Shown one piece after another: positions 12,640 to 22,681 of a stretch of DNA of 64,000 bases. The stretch's first letter is position 1. The number at the start of each line of letters is the position of its first letter. Source of the DNA: Argyresthia goedartella (lineage: Eukaryota > Arthropoda > Insecta > Lepidoptera > Argyresthiidae); contig OX463820.1 of assembly GCA_949825045.1 (NCBI GenBank), positions 11,172,501 through 11,236,500 on the forward strand, given 5' to 3'. Below the pieces are notes generated by a model, which had not been told where the DNA came from, did no database searches, and worked only from the letters and a program-made list of their open reading frames with translations. The translations under genes were made by a program, and so were the position numbers.

Positions 12640-12925
12640 CTTAATTAGCAGGAGTCGGTCGGCAAGCGAATCACGAGATTGAATGAAGGTTGGACAGGAC
12701 ACTTGGCATGTAGAGATGACAGAAGGTGGACCAAGGCGGTAACGGAGTGGCTACCCAGAACCGCAAGGCGACGGTGGGCAGATCACCAGCCACATGGACC
12801 AACGATATCATCGCCATAGCTGGCAAGCAGTGGCTGCGGGAGGCACAGGACCGGAGTAGATGGTGTGGTAAAGAGGAGGCCTGTACCCAGAAGGGTGTAA
12901 ATGTGGGCTGATTTGATTGATTGAT
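12640..12925 (+). pseudogene. RTE-like LINE C-terminal relic
   Basis: Two frames combine to give the tail of an RTE-type endonuclease/reverse-transcriptase protein. RWTKAVTEWLPRTARRRW appears in one frame. A shift of frame near 12785 then gives TWTNDIIAIAGKQWLREAQD, followed by RSRW, EEACTQKG and a stop at about 12911. This matches the family pattern WxGHxxR..DxRWT..V..W.P..GKR..GRP..RW.DD...........AQDR..W....EA. The sequence then runs into a (GATT)n tract at 12915-12929; short 3-prime repeats are usual for RTE elements. 5-prime truncated and frameshifted. Confidence 0.75.
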
Positions 12926-12929
12926 TGTT

Positions 12930-13765
12930 TGTTTGAATCAGCACATTTCAAAAGTGTTTATGTTTTACTAGCTCTTGCCTGCTGTTGGGGTAGCATTTGC
13001 CCAAATCGTTAGGAGCGTATTGACCGTCCAGGGGCAAAGGGTTCATGCTCTACAAAGCACGATGTTTTAGTGGTCGGGCTTAAGTTTTTTATCTTAGTAG
13101 TCATGTTATGACAATTATGACTGGGGGAGTTTATGAAACAAGTGAAAAAATATTACTTAAAACGGTTTCGCGCTAAACCTATGAATAATGTTGGATATAA
13201 TTGAACAACTGAAAGGTGCAAAGAATTATGACATCATTTATCAATAAAAATTCAATTGGTTTCCTAAAAAACGAACCTTTAACCCCTTTCGATCAACATC
13301 GCAGTGATATGAGCACTCAAAAATTACAACATGTTATGAGCCCTATTACCTCTACACTGATCTCGGAATCCTTCGAACCTTCGTGTCACAGATCCACCCT
13401 TGGGAACGCTTTTTAAAATAATCAATGTGGTGTTGGTAGGTGGTAATACCAGCAGCTGATAACAATTTGGGTGCCGTATGAGGGTACAATCAATAACATC
13501 TGAATTTTTTGGTGACATGCCGCCGCTTGACACTTATTGAACTTGGAACCATGATAAATTCAGTTCGAAGCAATTACTTTTTGTTTTGCCCCGGAAGCAA
13601 AGACTTGTCATTACTGTGTTTGTTTAGTTAGAGGATATCTGACAGCTTTCCTGTAGCTGTCTATAGAGGGGTCCTACTATCTGCAGAATACCTCCTCGTG
13701 TTTTCTTGGGTTTTAATTTAAAATATCGAATCGGATCTAGTAGAATCAGAAAATGCCAGTCTTTA
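12930..13765. other. Intergenic stretch with no gene seen
   Basis: No recognisable coding, RNA or repeat feature. Confidence 0.4.
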
Positions 13766-13767
13766 AT

Positions 13768-14085
13768 ATTAACATTATTTACTTAGAGTTACATATAGCA
13801 ACAAAGATTATTTACTTAGATTTACATATAGCTACAAAGTAACATAGAGACTACAATGAATTTGATTATACAAATTTCAAATACGTATCTTGAATTACGT
13901 GGAAAATAAATCAATTTATGATTACAGTTGAGAACACTAACATAAAACAATACATTTCCATTAATTTAATTTAAGTTTTAGCCTACGCGAAACAAATGTA
14001 AATAGTTAGGTAGGTATTGAGTTACGTTAATTATAAATCAATTTATGATTACAGTTGACAACCACAGCAAAAAACTTTTACATTT
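13768..14085. repeat. Local direct duplications
   Basis: TTATTTACTTAGAGTTACAT occurs at about 13777 and again, with one change, at about 13807. A second pair (AAATCAATTTATGATTACAG followed by TTGA.AAC) occurs at about 13909 and 14035. These look like small local duplications downstream of the MADF-BESS gene. Confidence 0.6.
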
Positions 14086-14187
14086 CTATGAAATTACATA
14101 CCTTTTTATAATCTTCCATTCTTCAGGGGTACACGAAACTTTTATAATAAAAAAATGTGATTGCAACAAAATCTATAGGCAATGGCA

Positions 14188-14193
14188 TTTATT
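14188..14193 (-). promoter_or_regulatory. Candidate polyadenylation signal of the MADF-BESS gene
   Basis: AATAAA on the minus strand, about 60 bp past the stop codon at 14254. It suits a short 3-prime UTR for the MADF-BESS gene. Inferred from position and motif only. Confidence 0.5.
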
Positions 14194-14253
14194 CTTGTGT
14201 GTCTCCTTGTCCTCCTTACCCTAGGACTCTGTTTCAGAGCCCCAAGGCTTCCA

Positions 14254-15852
14254 CTAGGAGATAGCAGCCATATCCTCATCTTCACCAACTTGAATTATGG
14301 CCTTCTGGATGAGGCGTTTCAGTGTCTTCCTAGACTCGTTTGAGCGAAAACTCCTGAGTTCTGATGCTACGAAGTCGCCGAATATCTTCGAACAAACATG
14401 CCATAATAAGAAAAAAGAACACTCTGCACAAGGGTTAACTGAGCTAATTAAGATACCTACTAAGGTATGCAGATCAGCAGCCTGAACATATCTCTTGGGG
14501 TTGCACAGGTTTACTAATAGCCTCATTAAATTCGCATCACCATGTCTTTCATTCCAGATGTTGTGCATTTAATATGCTGTCCTGGATACCCTGCCCACGG
14601 TAAGTGTATTTTGCTCAAAAGCTTAACTTGGCCACAGCATCCAGAGAGTTCGCCAACATTATCAGCGTCTTGAATTATTAATTGGTGACATCTCACCTGA
14701 CTCTCATCAGCAGTGAATCCAGTTCTCAATCTCTGCACCTCTCCCGTAGTCCACATCTGCTGGTAGTGGGGCGAGTTGGCCGCAGACACCTCTGGTACCC
14801 TGGAGCTGCATGTACTGGTTGTCATGGCCACAGGACCAGGAGTGTTGGTTTTGTTGGTAGCCCAGGAAGAAGTCATAAGCCCGAATTCTGCTTCTTCGTT
14901 GGCTTGAAACTCAGCCATCTGGGGAACAGAAGAAATCAAGGGAATTCTAATTCTAAAATATTTGAAGAGCTGTTTTCGGCAAAATAGGTCTTTGCCACAG
15001 AAATGACCTCACTCAAGTCTCGTCTTTTCAACATTGAAAGGAAAAAGCTGATTGCTTTACTCATACAAGGTGTGAAAACATTACTTTGTGAGACGGGAGC
15101 AACATCACACAAAGACTGCTTCGCTTTTAGCTTTGCTTTTAATCATTAGGGTAGCTTGTTCACAATTTTGGGTACTATCAGTGTGCCAGTATAATGTCAC
15201 ATGTTATGCTACACTTACATAGCTAACTTTTCCACCTATAGCGGCATTTCACGCTATTCGCATAAACTCTTCAGTAGAGTAAATTGAATTCTAATCATTG
15301 CCCACTCACACGTTTTTACGTAAAAAAAATGGCCCGCAATTTTCAACCTTATTGCTTGGTAATAAAGTTCAAACACTTTGTGGCCTAGGGAGAGACAGCA
15401 AACAAATGACCCACCGCTAAATTGGCCCCATCGACTGCAACCGGCAAGTCAGACGGCGCCGGCACCAAAAAGGCCAAAGCATCGAAGTACTCCCAGGAGC
15501 TGCGCCCCCCCACCCCCCAGTCGTCAGCCCCCGACTGCCGCCGCTTAATCTTCCGGAGCTCACTGTGGAACTGCGCCCTCAAATTGTGGATCTTCCTGCT
15601 GATCTCATCAGTTGTGGTCTGAAAAACTTCCGCTAAGAACTCGTGGCGCGCGTTCCGTGCTGTGCGCCCTTTGTTTAACGGATGCTTTGTATCCCATAGC
15701 TCTCGGCAGTCGTTTTTGAGCAGCCTTATGAGTTTGAGGGTGTTTTCTGAGGACCAGTTGATTCTGCCGTCCCGTTTGCTGGCGCTCGGGCTGTCGGTGT
15801 CTGAAGTGGCTTCATCTTTTAGGTAGGCCATTTCTCCGGAGTCGGAATCCAT
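14254..15852 (-). CDS. MADF-BESS domain protein (ADF1-like regulator), three coding exons
   Basis: Gene model: exon 1 15852-15415, exon 2 14918-14697, exon 3 14385-14254 with stop. This gives 263 residues. Donors GTGGGT and GTGAGA and acceptors TTCTGTTCCCCAG and TGTTCGAAG are visible, and all junctions are phase 0. Residues about 38-130 form a MADF (Myb/SANT-like) domain, with LIRLLKNDCRELWD, KIHNLRAQFHSELRKIK and SSWEYFDALAFL. Residues 221 onward (IFGDFVASELRSFRSNESRK...IQKAI) resemble the C-terminal BESS motif. Such proteins bind DNA through MADF and associate with partners through BESS, usually as nuclear transcriptional regulators. The middle (147-220) is Ser/Thr-rich linker. The start is the first in-frame ATG after a GC-rich upstream region. 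This is the only likely host gene in the window. Splice sites are inferred from sequence. Confidence 0.85.
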
Positions 15853-16010
15853 AATCCATTTTTGCGTGGCGCTGTAGAGGGAGCTCTCGCGAGACTGCCG
15901 CGAGGGCGGGTTGAGGGTGGGACGGAGAGTGGTGCGGGGCGAAGGAGGGTGAGGGGCGCGGGGTGCAGGGCGGGTGATGATGACGCAATTCCGGCTCGTT
16001 TGTATTGCGT
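15853..16010 (-). promoter_or_regulatory. GC/CpG-rich region upstream of the MADF-BESS gene
   Basis: The 150 bp upstream of the start codon is markedly GC-rich with many CG dinucleotides, unlike the AT-rich surroundings. It probably includes the 5-prime UTR and promoter. No TATA box is evident. The function is inferred from position. Confidence 0.5.
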
Positions 16011-16201
16011 AGGTTACCTATCTATAAATTTACTAATATCAGCCCCTGTAGCGTCCCCCGCGTTTACCGCGCTTTTTATCATGCTAGTGTCATTTCTGCA
16101 TGAGTGAGTTTTGAATTTGGTCGCCATAAATTCGGCGATAAACGCGAGTCACACAGGGCATGCTGGGCAGTGCAGGACCTAGGTCAGGCCCTGTCCTGGA
16201 T

Positions 16202-16334
16202 GCGTGTTTCCATTTGCGTGTTCAATAGGAGGCAGTACTGCCTCGAAACCCGCACGGATTTGTTGTAATAACTCCGATTACAAAAGCGTGTTGATCTCGA
16301 GGCACGCGTCCTCCAACCGCGCACGGGTTTGCAA
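16202..16334 (+). repeat. MULE terminal inverted repeat, left
   Basis: Begins GCGTGTTTCCATTTGCGTGT and ends GCACGGGTTTGCAA. It is the reverse complement of 20337-20469 with about 5 of 133 positions different. It contains the palindrome-like GGCAGTACTGCC. Such ends are normally the transposase binding sites. Confidence 0.92.
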
Positions 16335-16365
16335 AGGAGCATGCACGCTGATAGTGTCTTTACTT

Positions 16366-16486
16366 TTACGTGTTCAGTACGAGGCAGCATTGCCTTCAAA
16401 CATGCAAGGATGTATCGTGCTTACTCCAATTACAAAAACGTGTTTAATTCAAGGCGCGCGTCCTCATCATGCGCACGGATTTGCAA
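16366..16486 (+). repeat. Diverged second copy of the MULE terminal repeat
   Basis: Just inside the left end, the sequence repeats the terminal repeat in the same orientation with many changes. It reads ACGTGTTCAGTACGAGGCAG, CATTGCCTTCAAACATGCAAGG, ACTCCAATTACAAAAACGTGT and GCGCACGGATTTGCAA, in the same order as the outer copy. The right side shows only a weak partial equivalent near 20300-20325. This implies an old duplication of the terminus. Confidence 0.75.
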
Positions 16487-18060
16487 TTATCATTCTTGAT
16501 TAATGAAGCACCACAAACCCGTGTTTGTTTTAGTACTTAGGCACATGAGTTAGGTAACTATAAGCTTGTACCCGCAACATGAGCTTGTACCTTAGTAGGT
16601 ACTTAAACAAACACGAATTAGTGGTAGTACCTAAGCACCCACTATTACGAAATAAAAAAGAATTAAAGGTAATATTATAAAACTTTATTTATTACACAGG
16701 ATGTTACTACAGTTCAATGTTTTTTCGCAGGAGGTTCATTATTATTAATATTTTTTGTAATATTGTGAACCCGTTTTATCTTCAAATTCTTTCTTTCAGG
16801 GTTTGCTGGTCGCCCAGATTGGATCCTTCCACTGCATAGCAGACCCCTTTCCTTACGACGAGCGATTGAAGTAGGTTGTACACGAATTTTGCGCGCTCTT
16901 CTACATACTTTCTTTTCAGACAAATATGATATGATTCTAGCTGAAGTTTGCAGCTTTGACAGATCAGAACTAAACTTGGTAAGAATTTTAGTATGTCCGT
17001 CGTTTGTATTCGTGATCAAGATATCTGTGATTCTTTGCCACTGGTCTTTGATATTTTGAACAGCATTGTCGTAGCTATCATTTTTTGGGATCATACTGCT
17101 CTCTGTTGTATTTATTGGAAGGTCAAATTCCTCTGCTATCACATGTTGTGCGGTTTCGCCAGTGCTTTCAGTGTCTGCGATTGATTCACCCGTAATATTT
17201 TCAAAGAATAACTCCGAAAATTGGTCACCTAGAGCATACTTTGCAAATTGTTGTCGGTCCTAGTCACTTAGTTGCAAAGATGTTGCTACAACAGTTTTAT
17301 ATTTTTTTTCAATAGCGCAGAGATGTTTACAAAATCGTCCTCCAGTTCCATTTGTGCAATCACAGACTGCAATTTCTGTGTTAACCGTATACATGTCTGT
17401 TTTGCCTTTTACGACAAATATATGCACATCCGTTAAAATTATTTCTGTAATAGTATAACATCTCTGTTGAAATGTTTCGTATGCTAGCGTAAGATGTCTT
17501 GCTCTACCATTAGCAAACTGTATCAACCTCTTCTTATGATATGCTTCAAAGGTTTTCGCAATAAAGTCCACCAACGCGCACATATTAAAAACCTTGCAGC
17601 GTTGGAGTACTACATCTTTGAAAATTCATATTGATGATTCACAGTAATTGTTTGTGTTATTTCCACGTGTAATAATCTCAGTGCGATACGCTAGACACCA
17701 TTCTTCACGCCGTTCCCATAAACGCATTATGTGTCTATTCAGTTTTTCGTTGTTCTTCACTACCTCGTCCACAAGTGGTTGAGACATATTATTATCAGCC
17801 TCTAATATAGTTTCGGCACACATTACACTTCGGAATTGTTGCATTACTGATTGCCGATCGTCTTTACAAACATCGTGTTCACTTTGCCATAGCCAACGCC
17901 AAAGAGATGATTAACATGAAATATGCACAGTAGCATTCTGCTATTCGGAAATACAGCTCGTAACGCGTTCCTTTCAGCACTACTGTCATCAGTCATAATT
18001 ACTTTTGGTTCAAAAACCTTCCCGCAAGTCTTATGTAAATATTTTTTTATCCCACCTGCT

Positions 18061-18703
18061 CTGAAAATACATACTAATTATACCAATTAGAGGGAAGAAA
18101 CGCCTTTATCCCGCCCTTCAAATCCTTTCATCCCAAGGTATGGAAGTTTGTATGAAAATCCTTCCGACCCAAGGGTGGGAAGTATGTATGAAATTCCATT
18201 ACATACCCGGTTTTTTTTTTTTATTTGTCAGCAGTCATACTGCAAAGAGACTTTAATTGTCTACTAATTAAATTTCAAGTAAATTGTTACTGGCCACATA
18301 CAGTTTTTTTTTACCAGTTACCAACCTCCTTGGTGCATACAGAAAATTAAAAACGAAATTATTTTTGTATATAAAACGCGCGGAATCACGGAAGAAGTGG
18401 CTGCATGACCTTATGATCTTAGCCTACTCCAGAAACGGGCGAATAAAAAAAGGAAAAGCCCGCGCATTTTCGCAAAAACTTCGATTGATTTAGCATTTAT
18501 CTTTGTGTTTTTTGTAAAATATGGATGCATTTATGTCTATAATTTTCCTCGTAGGTGTAATAAAAAGCACTATACATACCTCAGGATAAAGTACAGTTCC
18601 ATACCTCAAATGGTTTGCGCCCCTCGCAAGCTCGTGGCGCAAATGCCATAATCTCGGTATGGAACTGTCACTTTCTTCCCTCTGAAGTAATGTACTATTT
18701 TAC
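18061..18703 (-). other. Intron in the MULE transposase, carrying a probable inserted element
   Basis: The donor (AATCT|GTAAAA) and acceptor (TATTTTCAG|AGCAGG) join VAFNL and AGGIKKYLHKTCG in frame, which supports real splicing in the ancestral copy. Within the intron, AGAGGGAAGAAA at 18089-18100 is inverted at 18672-18683. Removing that block would leave an intron of about 48 bp, close to minimal insect intron size. This suggests a small inverted-end element enlarged the intron. No target duplication is evident. Confidence 0.65.
18593..18668. repeat. Long imperfect hairpin within the MULE intron
   Basis: ACAGTTCCATACC at the left pairs with GGTATGGAACTGT at the right, and inner blocks TGGTTTGCGCC and GGCGCAAATGCCA pair further. 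This gives a stem of about 30 bp around a short loop (CCTCGCAAGCTCGT region). It may be a structural end of the inserted element. Confidence 0.7.
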
Positions 18704-19939
18704 AGATTGAAAGCAACTGTATAATTTTCTTGAGACTGGCTTGTGTGTAAAGTCACCGCGACCGGTAATGCACCTATTTTGAAGCTGCAAATATGAATGT
18801 AACACATGCATTCGTCTGATCGCAGGATCCACTCGTGTCAATAAACAGCATTTCATCAGCTAAACCAGCCATGAATACTCTTTGCATAATAGGTATTATT
18901 ATAATGCAAGTAGTTGGATCTTCGTTGACAAATAACTCCACGTTTGTCTCAGACATCTCAATCTTCTTTCGCTTTAGGATGTCTACAACATCACTTATAT
19001 CACGACTTCCATACTTTCGAAGACGCCATTGTTCGTAAAGATGGGTAACTTGGCGGTCAAGTGGGTTTTTTTGCGCATTTGACAATGTGATATAGGCATT
19101 TCCTTCACTTTCCTCGATGATAGCCATTTCGTGAAATGGTATTTTGCTGCGGCAGCTGTCATGCCCCCTTCGAAATAGGACTCAAATTGCTTTACCGTGT
19201 CTTCAGAACAACGCAATAGGCTCAATGCTTGGGCGACGTTGACTCGGTGCGAATGACTGAAGTTAATGTCTACGAGGACATTCAGTCCTTGCCTCATTAG
19301 TGGGGAATTTTTGAGAGTGCTTTTGGTTGCCTTTAAAAACTTTATTCCAATATTCGCTGTATAATTATAATTTCTATTCGGCCCATTTTTTTATTTTTCG
19401 TTTTGTTTCTCTCCGAAAGATGACAGACATTTACTTTCCTGAAGTCATATCGCGTTTGTTGCGGATAACGTCTCATCATAATCCAATTTGTTTGGGTTAA
19501 GGCGATGATGGAATAAAAATGCGCTGTCGAGTGGAAGTGAGATGCAATAATTACTCGCGAATAAGAAAAAGCGGGATGCCAATAATGCACTCGCGACTAA
19601 TCTGAAACAACGTAAGCGCCAAAACGTAAAAAAAAATCATAAAAAATAAACTATTTCAGGGAATTAACTTTCCAATTGAAAATCGTTAGAAATAACAATT
19701 GTTCATACATTGCAATTATCACACAGTCATATTTACTTACTACTGCGGTGTAATAGGATAAAACCATAAAAAAAGGGTTGACTTTGTATTTATTTTCTAT
19801 CGAGAAAATTTTATCCAAACATGTTTTCCAATTAAGAATCTCTAGATTATATAGTCAAATTACATATACCAGAAATTAATTACGATTTGCCCAGTATTTC
19901 CTGAAAAACACATGAAAACAGCACCCCATATTTATTTAA

Positions 19940-20140
19940 TCAGCGTCTTAACTCCGAAAACTTTTCCATAAAAGAGCTACACTTCTCGTCATAATCTCCT
20001 CCACGAGATATCGCGCATCGTATTGCGCTTCGATAAGTATTATTTCTCGTATCTCTATCATATTTCACGATTTCAAAACTGTCAAAAAAAGCACTCAGTA
20101 CTTCCTTTAATTCATTCATTGTATCACGCAATGCTCGCAC
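19940..20140 (-). CDS. Small 66-residue open frame at the 5-prime side of the MULE
   Basis: Lies inside the right terminal repeat, upstream of the transposase blocks and on the same strand. It starts MRALRDTMNELKEVLSAFFD and ends MEKFSELRR with a stop. It is rich in charged residues and could form helices. I recognise no family. It may be the first exon of the transposase, a separate small element-encoded protein, or chance. The region from 19345 to 19940 has no clear coding signal apart from a short minus-strand frame. Confidence 0.35.
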   Translation of the reverse strand: MRALRDTMNELKEVLSAFFDSFEIVKYDRDTRNNTYRSAIRCAISRGGDYDEKCSSFMEKFSELRR

Positions 20141-20336
20141 AATACGTGTTTTTATCTACTTAATGCGGTTAATTCGCAAGAATCAATGAAAAACAAAGCA
20201 AAACACCGGTAAGTCAACAAACCCACACAGCTGATTGACACGTGAAGTTGAAGCGAGAGCGCGGCATCACAAAAGACTCGCGCGAACTTCAGTTTAGTTC
20301 CTTGAATTGAACACGCATTTGTGATGACGGAGAGCG

Positions 20337-20469
20337 TTGCAAACCCGTGCGCGGTTGGAGGACGCGTGCCTCGAGATCAACACGCTTTTGTAGTCAGAGT
20401 TATCACAACAAATCCTTGCGGGTTTCGAGGCAGTACTGCCTCCTATTGAACACGCAAACGGAAACACGC
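20337..20469 (-). repeat. MULE terminal inverted repeat, right
   Basis: Mirror image of 16202-16334. The transposase is transcribed away from this end, so this repeat is the 5-prime terminus and may hold the promoter. Confidence 0.92.
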
Positions 20470-20478
20470 GTCCTGGAT

Positions 20479-21566
20479 TCTCGGCTTGATTAAATTATTG
20501 CAAACCTTACCTACCTACAGTCAATCGACTTTATGTACCTAGAATGTGTGGGTTATTGCCGCTAGCGGCCGAAATCTTTTTCGACCATTATTATTTAAAT
20601 GAAAATCAACTCGCACTTGGCCAAAGAGGATTGTAAAAAGTCCAGGTAACAACGGTTTGTAGGGGTGACCCAATTTTATTTTTAACCCGTTTTCCAACCC
20701 TAATTTGATATATCCCTTCGTGGATATCAATATTACGAACTAGAATACTTACATAACTACATACCAGAAAATCTATAGTCTAGATATGTTGTACGTAATG
20801 GCACTGGTTAATTTATGAAATAGGGCAATGTCCGATATGTAAGTACTGTAAGGTATATAGTTAGGTTCGATATTTGTCTATGCGATAATATTGTATACGG
20901 GCCTCTTTAGAGTGAGTGTTCGCTTTGACACTGTTACGTAGTTTGTAATTTTAAAAAGAAAGAGGCTTTGATGTGAAAAGTCAATGTGACACACTTCACC
21001 TTAGGATCTAAATTATATAGTTAGGATTAGCTTAATGGCTATCGAGCCAGTTTGATCCCTTTTATACAAATTGTAACTATATTCGATCAATAAACGCAAG
21101 TTTGGTGTTACTAACGTCTTTATAATTGCCTACCTAATCTGTAGGGCCAGGGAGTTTAATTAGGTGAACCTTACAGTACCTATATACGCAAGTTCACCGG
21201 AACTAAATGCACCGGCAAGCAATATCAATTTAAACAACAGCGGGGAAGTACCTTCTAAAGCCAAAGCACCGTTGCCATGACTACCTTTGAGCTCGTGAAC
21301 ATTGCATTGTGCTAATTGGGAGTTGCTAAAACGCTTAACAATATTAGCACTTGTTAGCACAAGTCCGGTTTCAAGGAACCTTTGTTACTGTGTGGCCTAG
21401 TTGCAATGATGCTCATTCCAAAAATACTTGTGTTAATATTACAACTTAGTTACAAACAGAACAAAAGTTAGTGAGAAAGAAACATGAGGTGTACAGTCGC
21501 CATTAAAAGTAAACAACGCGGGCACAAATGTGCGTCTGCCACTCCTTATGGGATAAGACATTTAGT
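20479..21566. other. Intergenic stretch with no gene seen
   Basis: No recognised coding, RNA or repeat feature. Confidence 0.4.
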
Positions 21567-22252
21567 TTTTAAGGTTCCGTGCCTTAAAAAAGAACCCTTA
21601 AAGAATCACTTCATTGTCCGTCTATGTCCGTCTTTCTGTATGTCAAGACCTTTTTGACGACCCGAATGGCCGAGTCGTGCCTTGCCTACGAAGCCAAGGG
21701 TCCCGGGTTCGAGTCCCGGTGGGGGCAAATATTTGTTTGATGAGAACAATGTTTGCACCCTAGTCATTGTTATCATCAGTTGTTATCTATCTACGTATAA
21801 TATTTATCTATATAAGTATGTGTATCGTTGTCTAGTACCCAAGATACAGGGAATCCTAGTTTGGAGCTAGATCAATGTGTGTAAATAGTGTCCAAGGTAA
21901 TTTTTTTTTCCTCAGGAACGCGTGAGAGGTGTCAAGTTGAAATGACTACCGGTTTATCAAGTCTGTAGTCTCTTAAAGTTTTAAAGATATCAAACTTATA
22001 CAATAACGTTATAAGAAGATAACGCCATTTATATCACAATTTTTGCTAAAATTGCTTGATATTCGCAAGGGAATCAAAACCCATATGGTAATTCCCGTTG
22101 ACCTAGAATCATGAAATTTATCAACAAGAAGTCAATCGCAAGTAGAGGAAAAAATCCAAAAACCGTAAATTTGAACTACTATATTACAAAAAAATGCGAT
22201 TGTGCGGAACCCTCGATGCGCGAGTCTGACTCGCACCCCGCCGTTTTTTTTT
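21567..22252 (+). repeat. Lepidopteran-type dispersed repeat (GGTTCCGT...GGAACCCT), split by a SINE
   Basis: The left part begins AAGGTTCCGTGCC and runs through AAGAACCCTTAAAGA and GTCCGTCTATGTCCGTC. The right part ends GCGGAACCCTCGATGCGCGA, GTCTGACTCGC and a T tract. This order matches a repeat common in moth and butterfly genomes. A tRNA-derived SINE (21656-21901) sits inside it. A relative in a different arrangement lies at 53687-54170. The transposon class is uncertain. Confidence 0.6.
21656..21901 (+). mobile_element. SINE family 1 (tRNA-derived), copy a
   Basis: The head has RNA polymerase III-type boxes: ATGGCCGAGTCG (A box) and GGTTCGAGTCCCGG (B box), with a tRNA-like arm pattern. 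The body (ATATTTGTTTGATGAGAAC, TACCCAAGATACAGGGAATC, TAGATCAATGTGTGTAAATA) is shared with copies at 26673, 30318, 57019 and, inverted, 60109. It ends GTGTCCAAGGTAA and then poly-T. Non-coding; moves using a LINE's enzymes. Inserted within a dispersed repeat. Confidence 0.85.
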
Positions 22253-22681
22253 AGTTTTTTTTTCAAGTAATTAGGAAGAGTATTAGGCAGTATAATTCTA
22301 GGTGACCGTAATAAATAATGGAGGAACATTATTATTATCACGTGAAACATTAACCTTATTTAAATTTTAAAACGGCATAAGACGCTGAGCTGCGTGCCCG
22401 AACGGCATAAGACGCTGCGTGCCCGAACGTTATATATAACTAGCTTAGATCACCCGACACATGTATTAATCTAATTAGTAACACATGTGTTACAAGAAAA
22501 CCGGAACAAAGCATCGTAAAATATGTGGGTGTAATTACAATTGCGTCGTTAAATATTCCCATCCTGTTAAAAGCAATTATTGCATTCCGTTATTGGTATT
22601 TCAGAATGCGCCAAAGCCTATATATAAATCGGTAGATAAAACGCCGAATAAATAATAGTTCACTAACAAACAGTTTTTTTT
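22253..22681. other. Intergenic stretch with a short direct duplication
   Basis: CGGCATAAGACGCTG...CGTGCCCGAA occurs twice in a row at about 22373-22428. Nothing else recognised. Confidence 0.5.

Larger units (their letters stand above)
16714..19345 (-). pseudogene. MULE-type transposase, spliced but broken
   Basis: Minus-strand blocks in order are as follows. An N-terminal region from about 19340 (LVDINFSHSHRVNVAQALSL) runs to FEGGMTAAAAKYHFTK. A one-base frameshift near 19130 leads to LYEQWRLRKYGSRDI and EMLFIDTSGSCDQTNACVTF, which holds the first catalytic Asp region. A second shift lies near 18775, followed by ALPVAVTLHTSQSQENYTVAF. An intron spans 18703-18061. Then come KVIMTDDSSAERNAL (second Asp) and SRMLLCIFHV. 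A third shift near 17890 precedes WRWLWQSEHDVCKDDR. An in-frame TGA at 17628-17626 is plausibly a decayed CGA Arg codon. The SWIM finger reads CDCTNGTGGRFCKH (about 17370-17320). A TAG lies at 17262-17260, and a basic C-terminus runs to 16714. MULE transposases excise and paste elements bounded by long inverted ends. Confidence 0.85.
16202..20469 (-). mobile_element. Mutator-like element (MULE) with 133-bp inverted ends and 9-bp target duplication
   Basis: A 4268-bp element flanked by the direct repeat GTCCTGGAT (16193-16201 and 20470-20478). Nine bases is the usual Mutator target duplication. Its ends are 133-bp inverted repeats with about five mismatches. The minus strand encodes a transposase relic with MULE catalytic blocks, a CIFH motif and a C-terminal SWIM zinc finger. 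The transposase is interrupted by one intron and by several frameshifts and stops, so this copy cannot move by itself. The well-preserved ends suggest it is not ancient, and it could still be mobilised by another copy. Confidence 0.88.

Noticed and set aside
12726..12911. Independent small gene
   Set aside because: It is the in-frame tail of the RTE-like LINE relic, whose earlier part continues in another frame.
15422..16107. Plus-strand frames across the MADF-BESS gene
   Set aside because: They overlap exon 1 and its upstream region on the opposite strand. Domain and splice evidence favour the minus strand.
18284..18493. 69-residue frame within the MULE intron
   Set aside because: On the opposite strand to the transposase, with no domain, in AT-rich intronic sequence.
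21661..21730. Functional tRNA gene
   Set aside because: The A and B boxes are real, but the same head occurs in five copies joined to the same non-tRNA body, so it is a SINE head.
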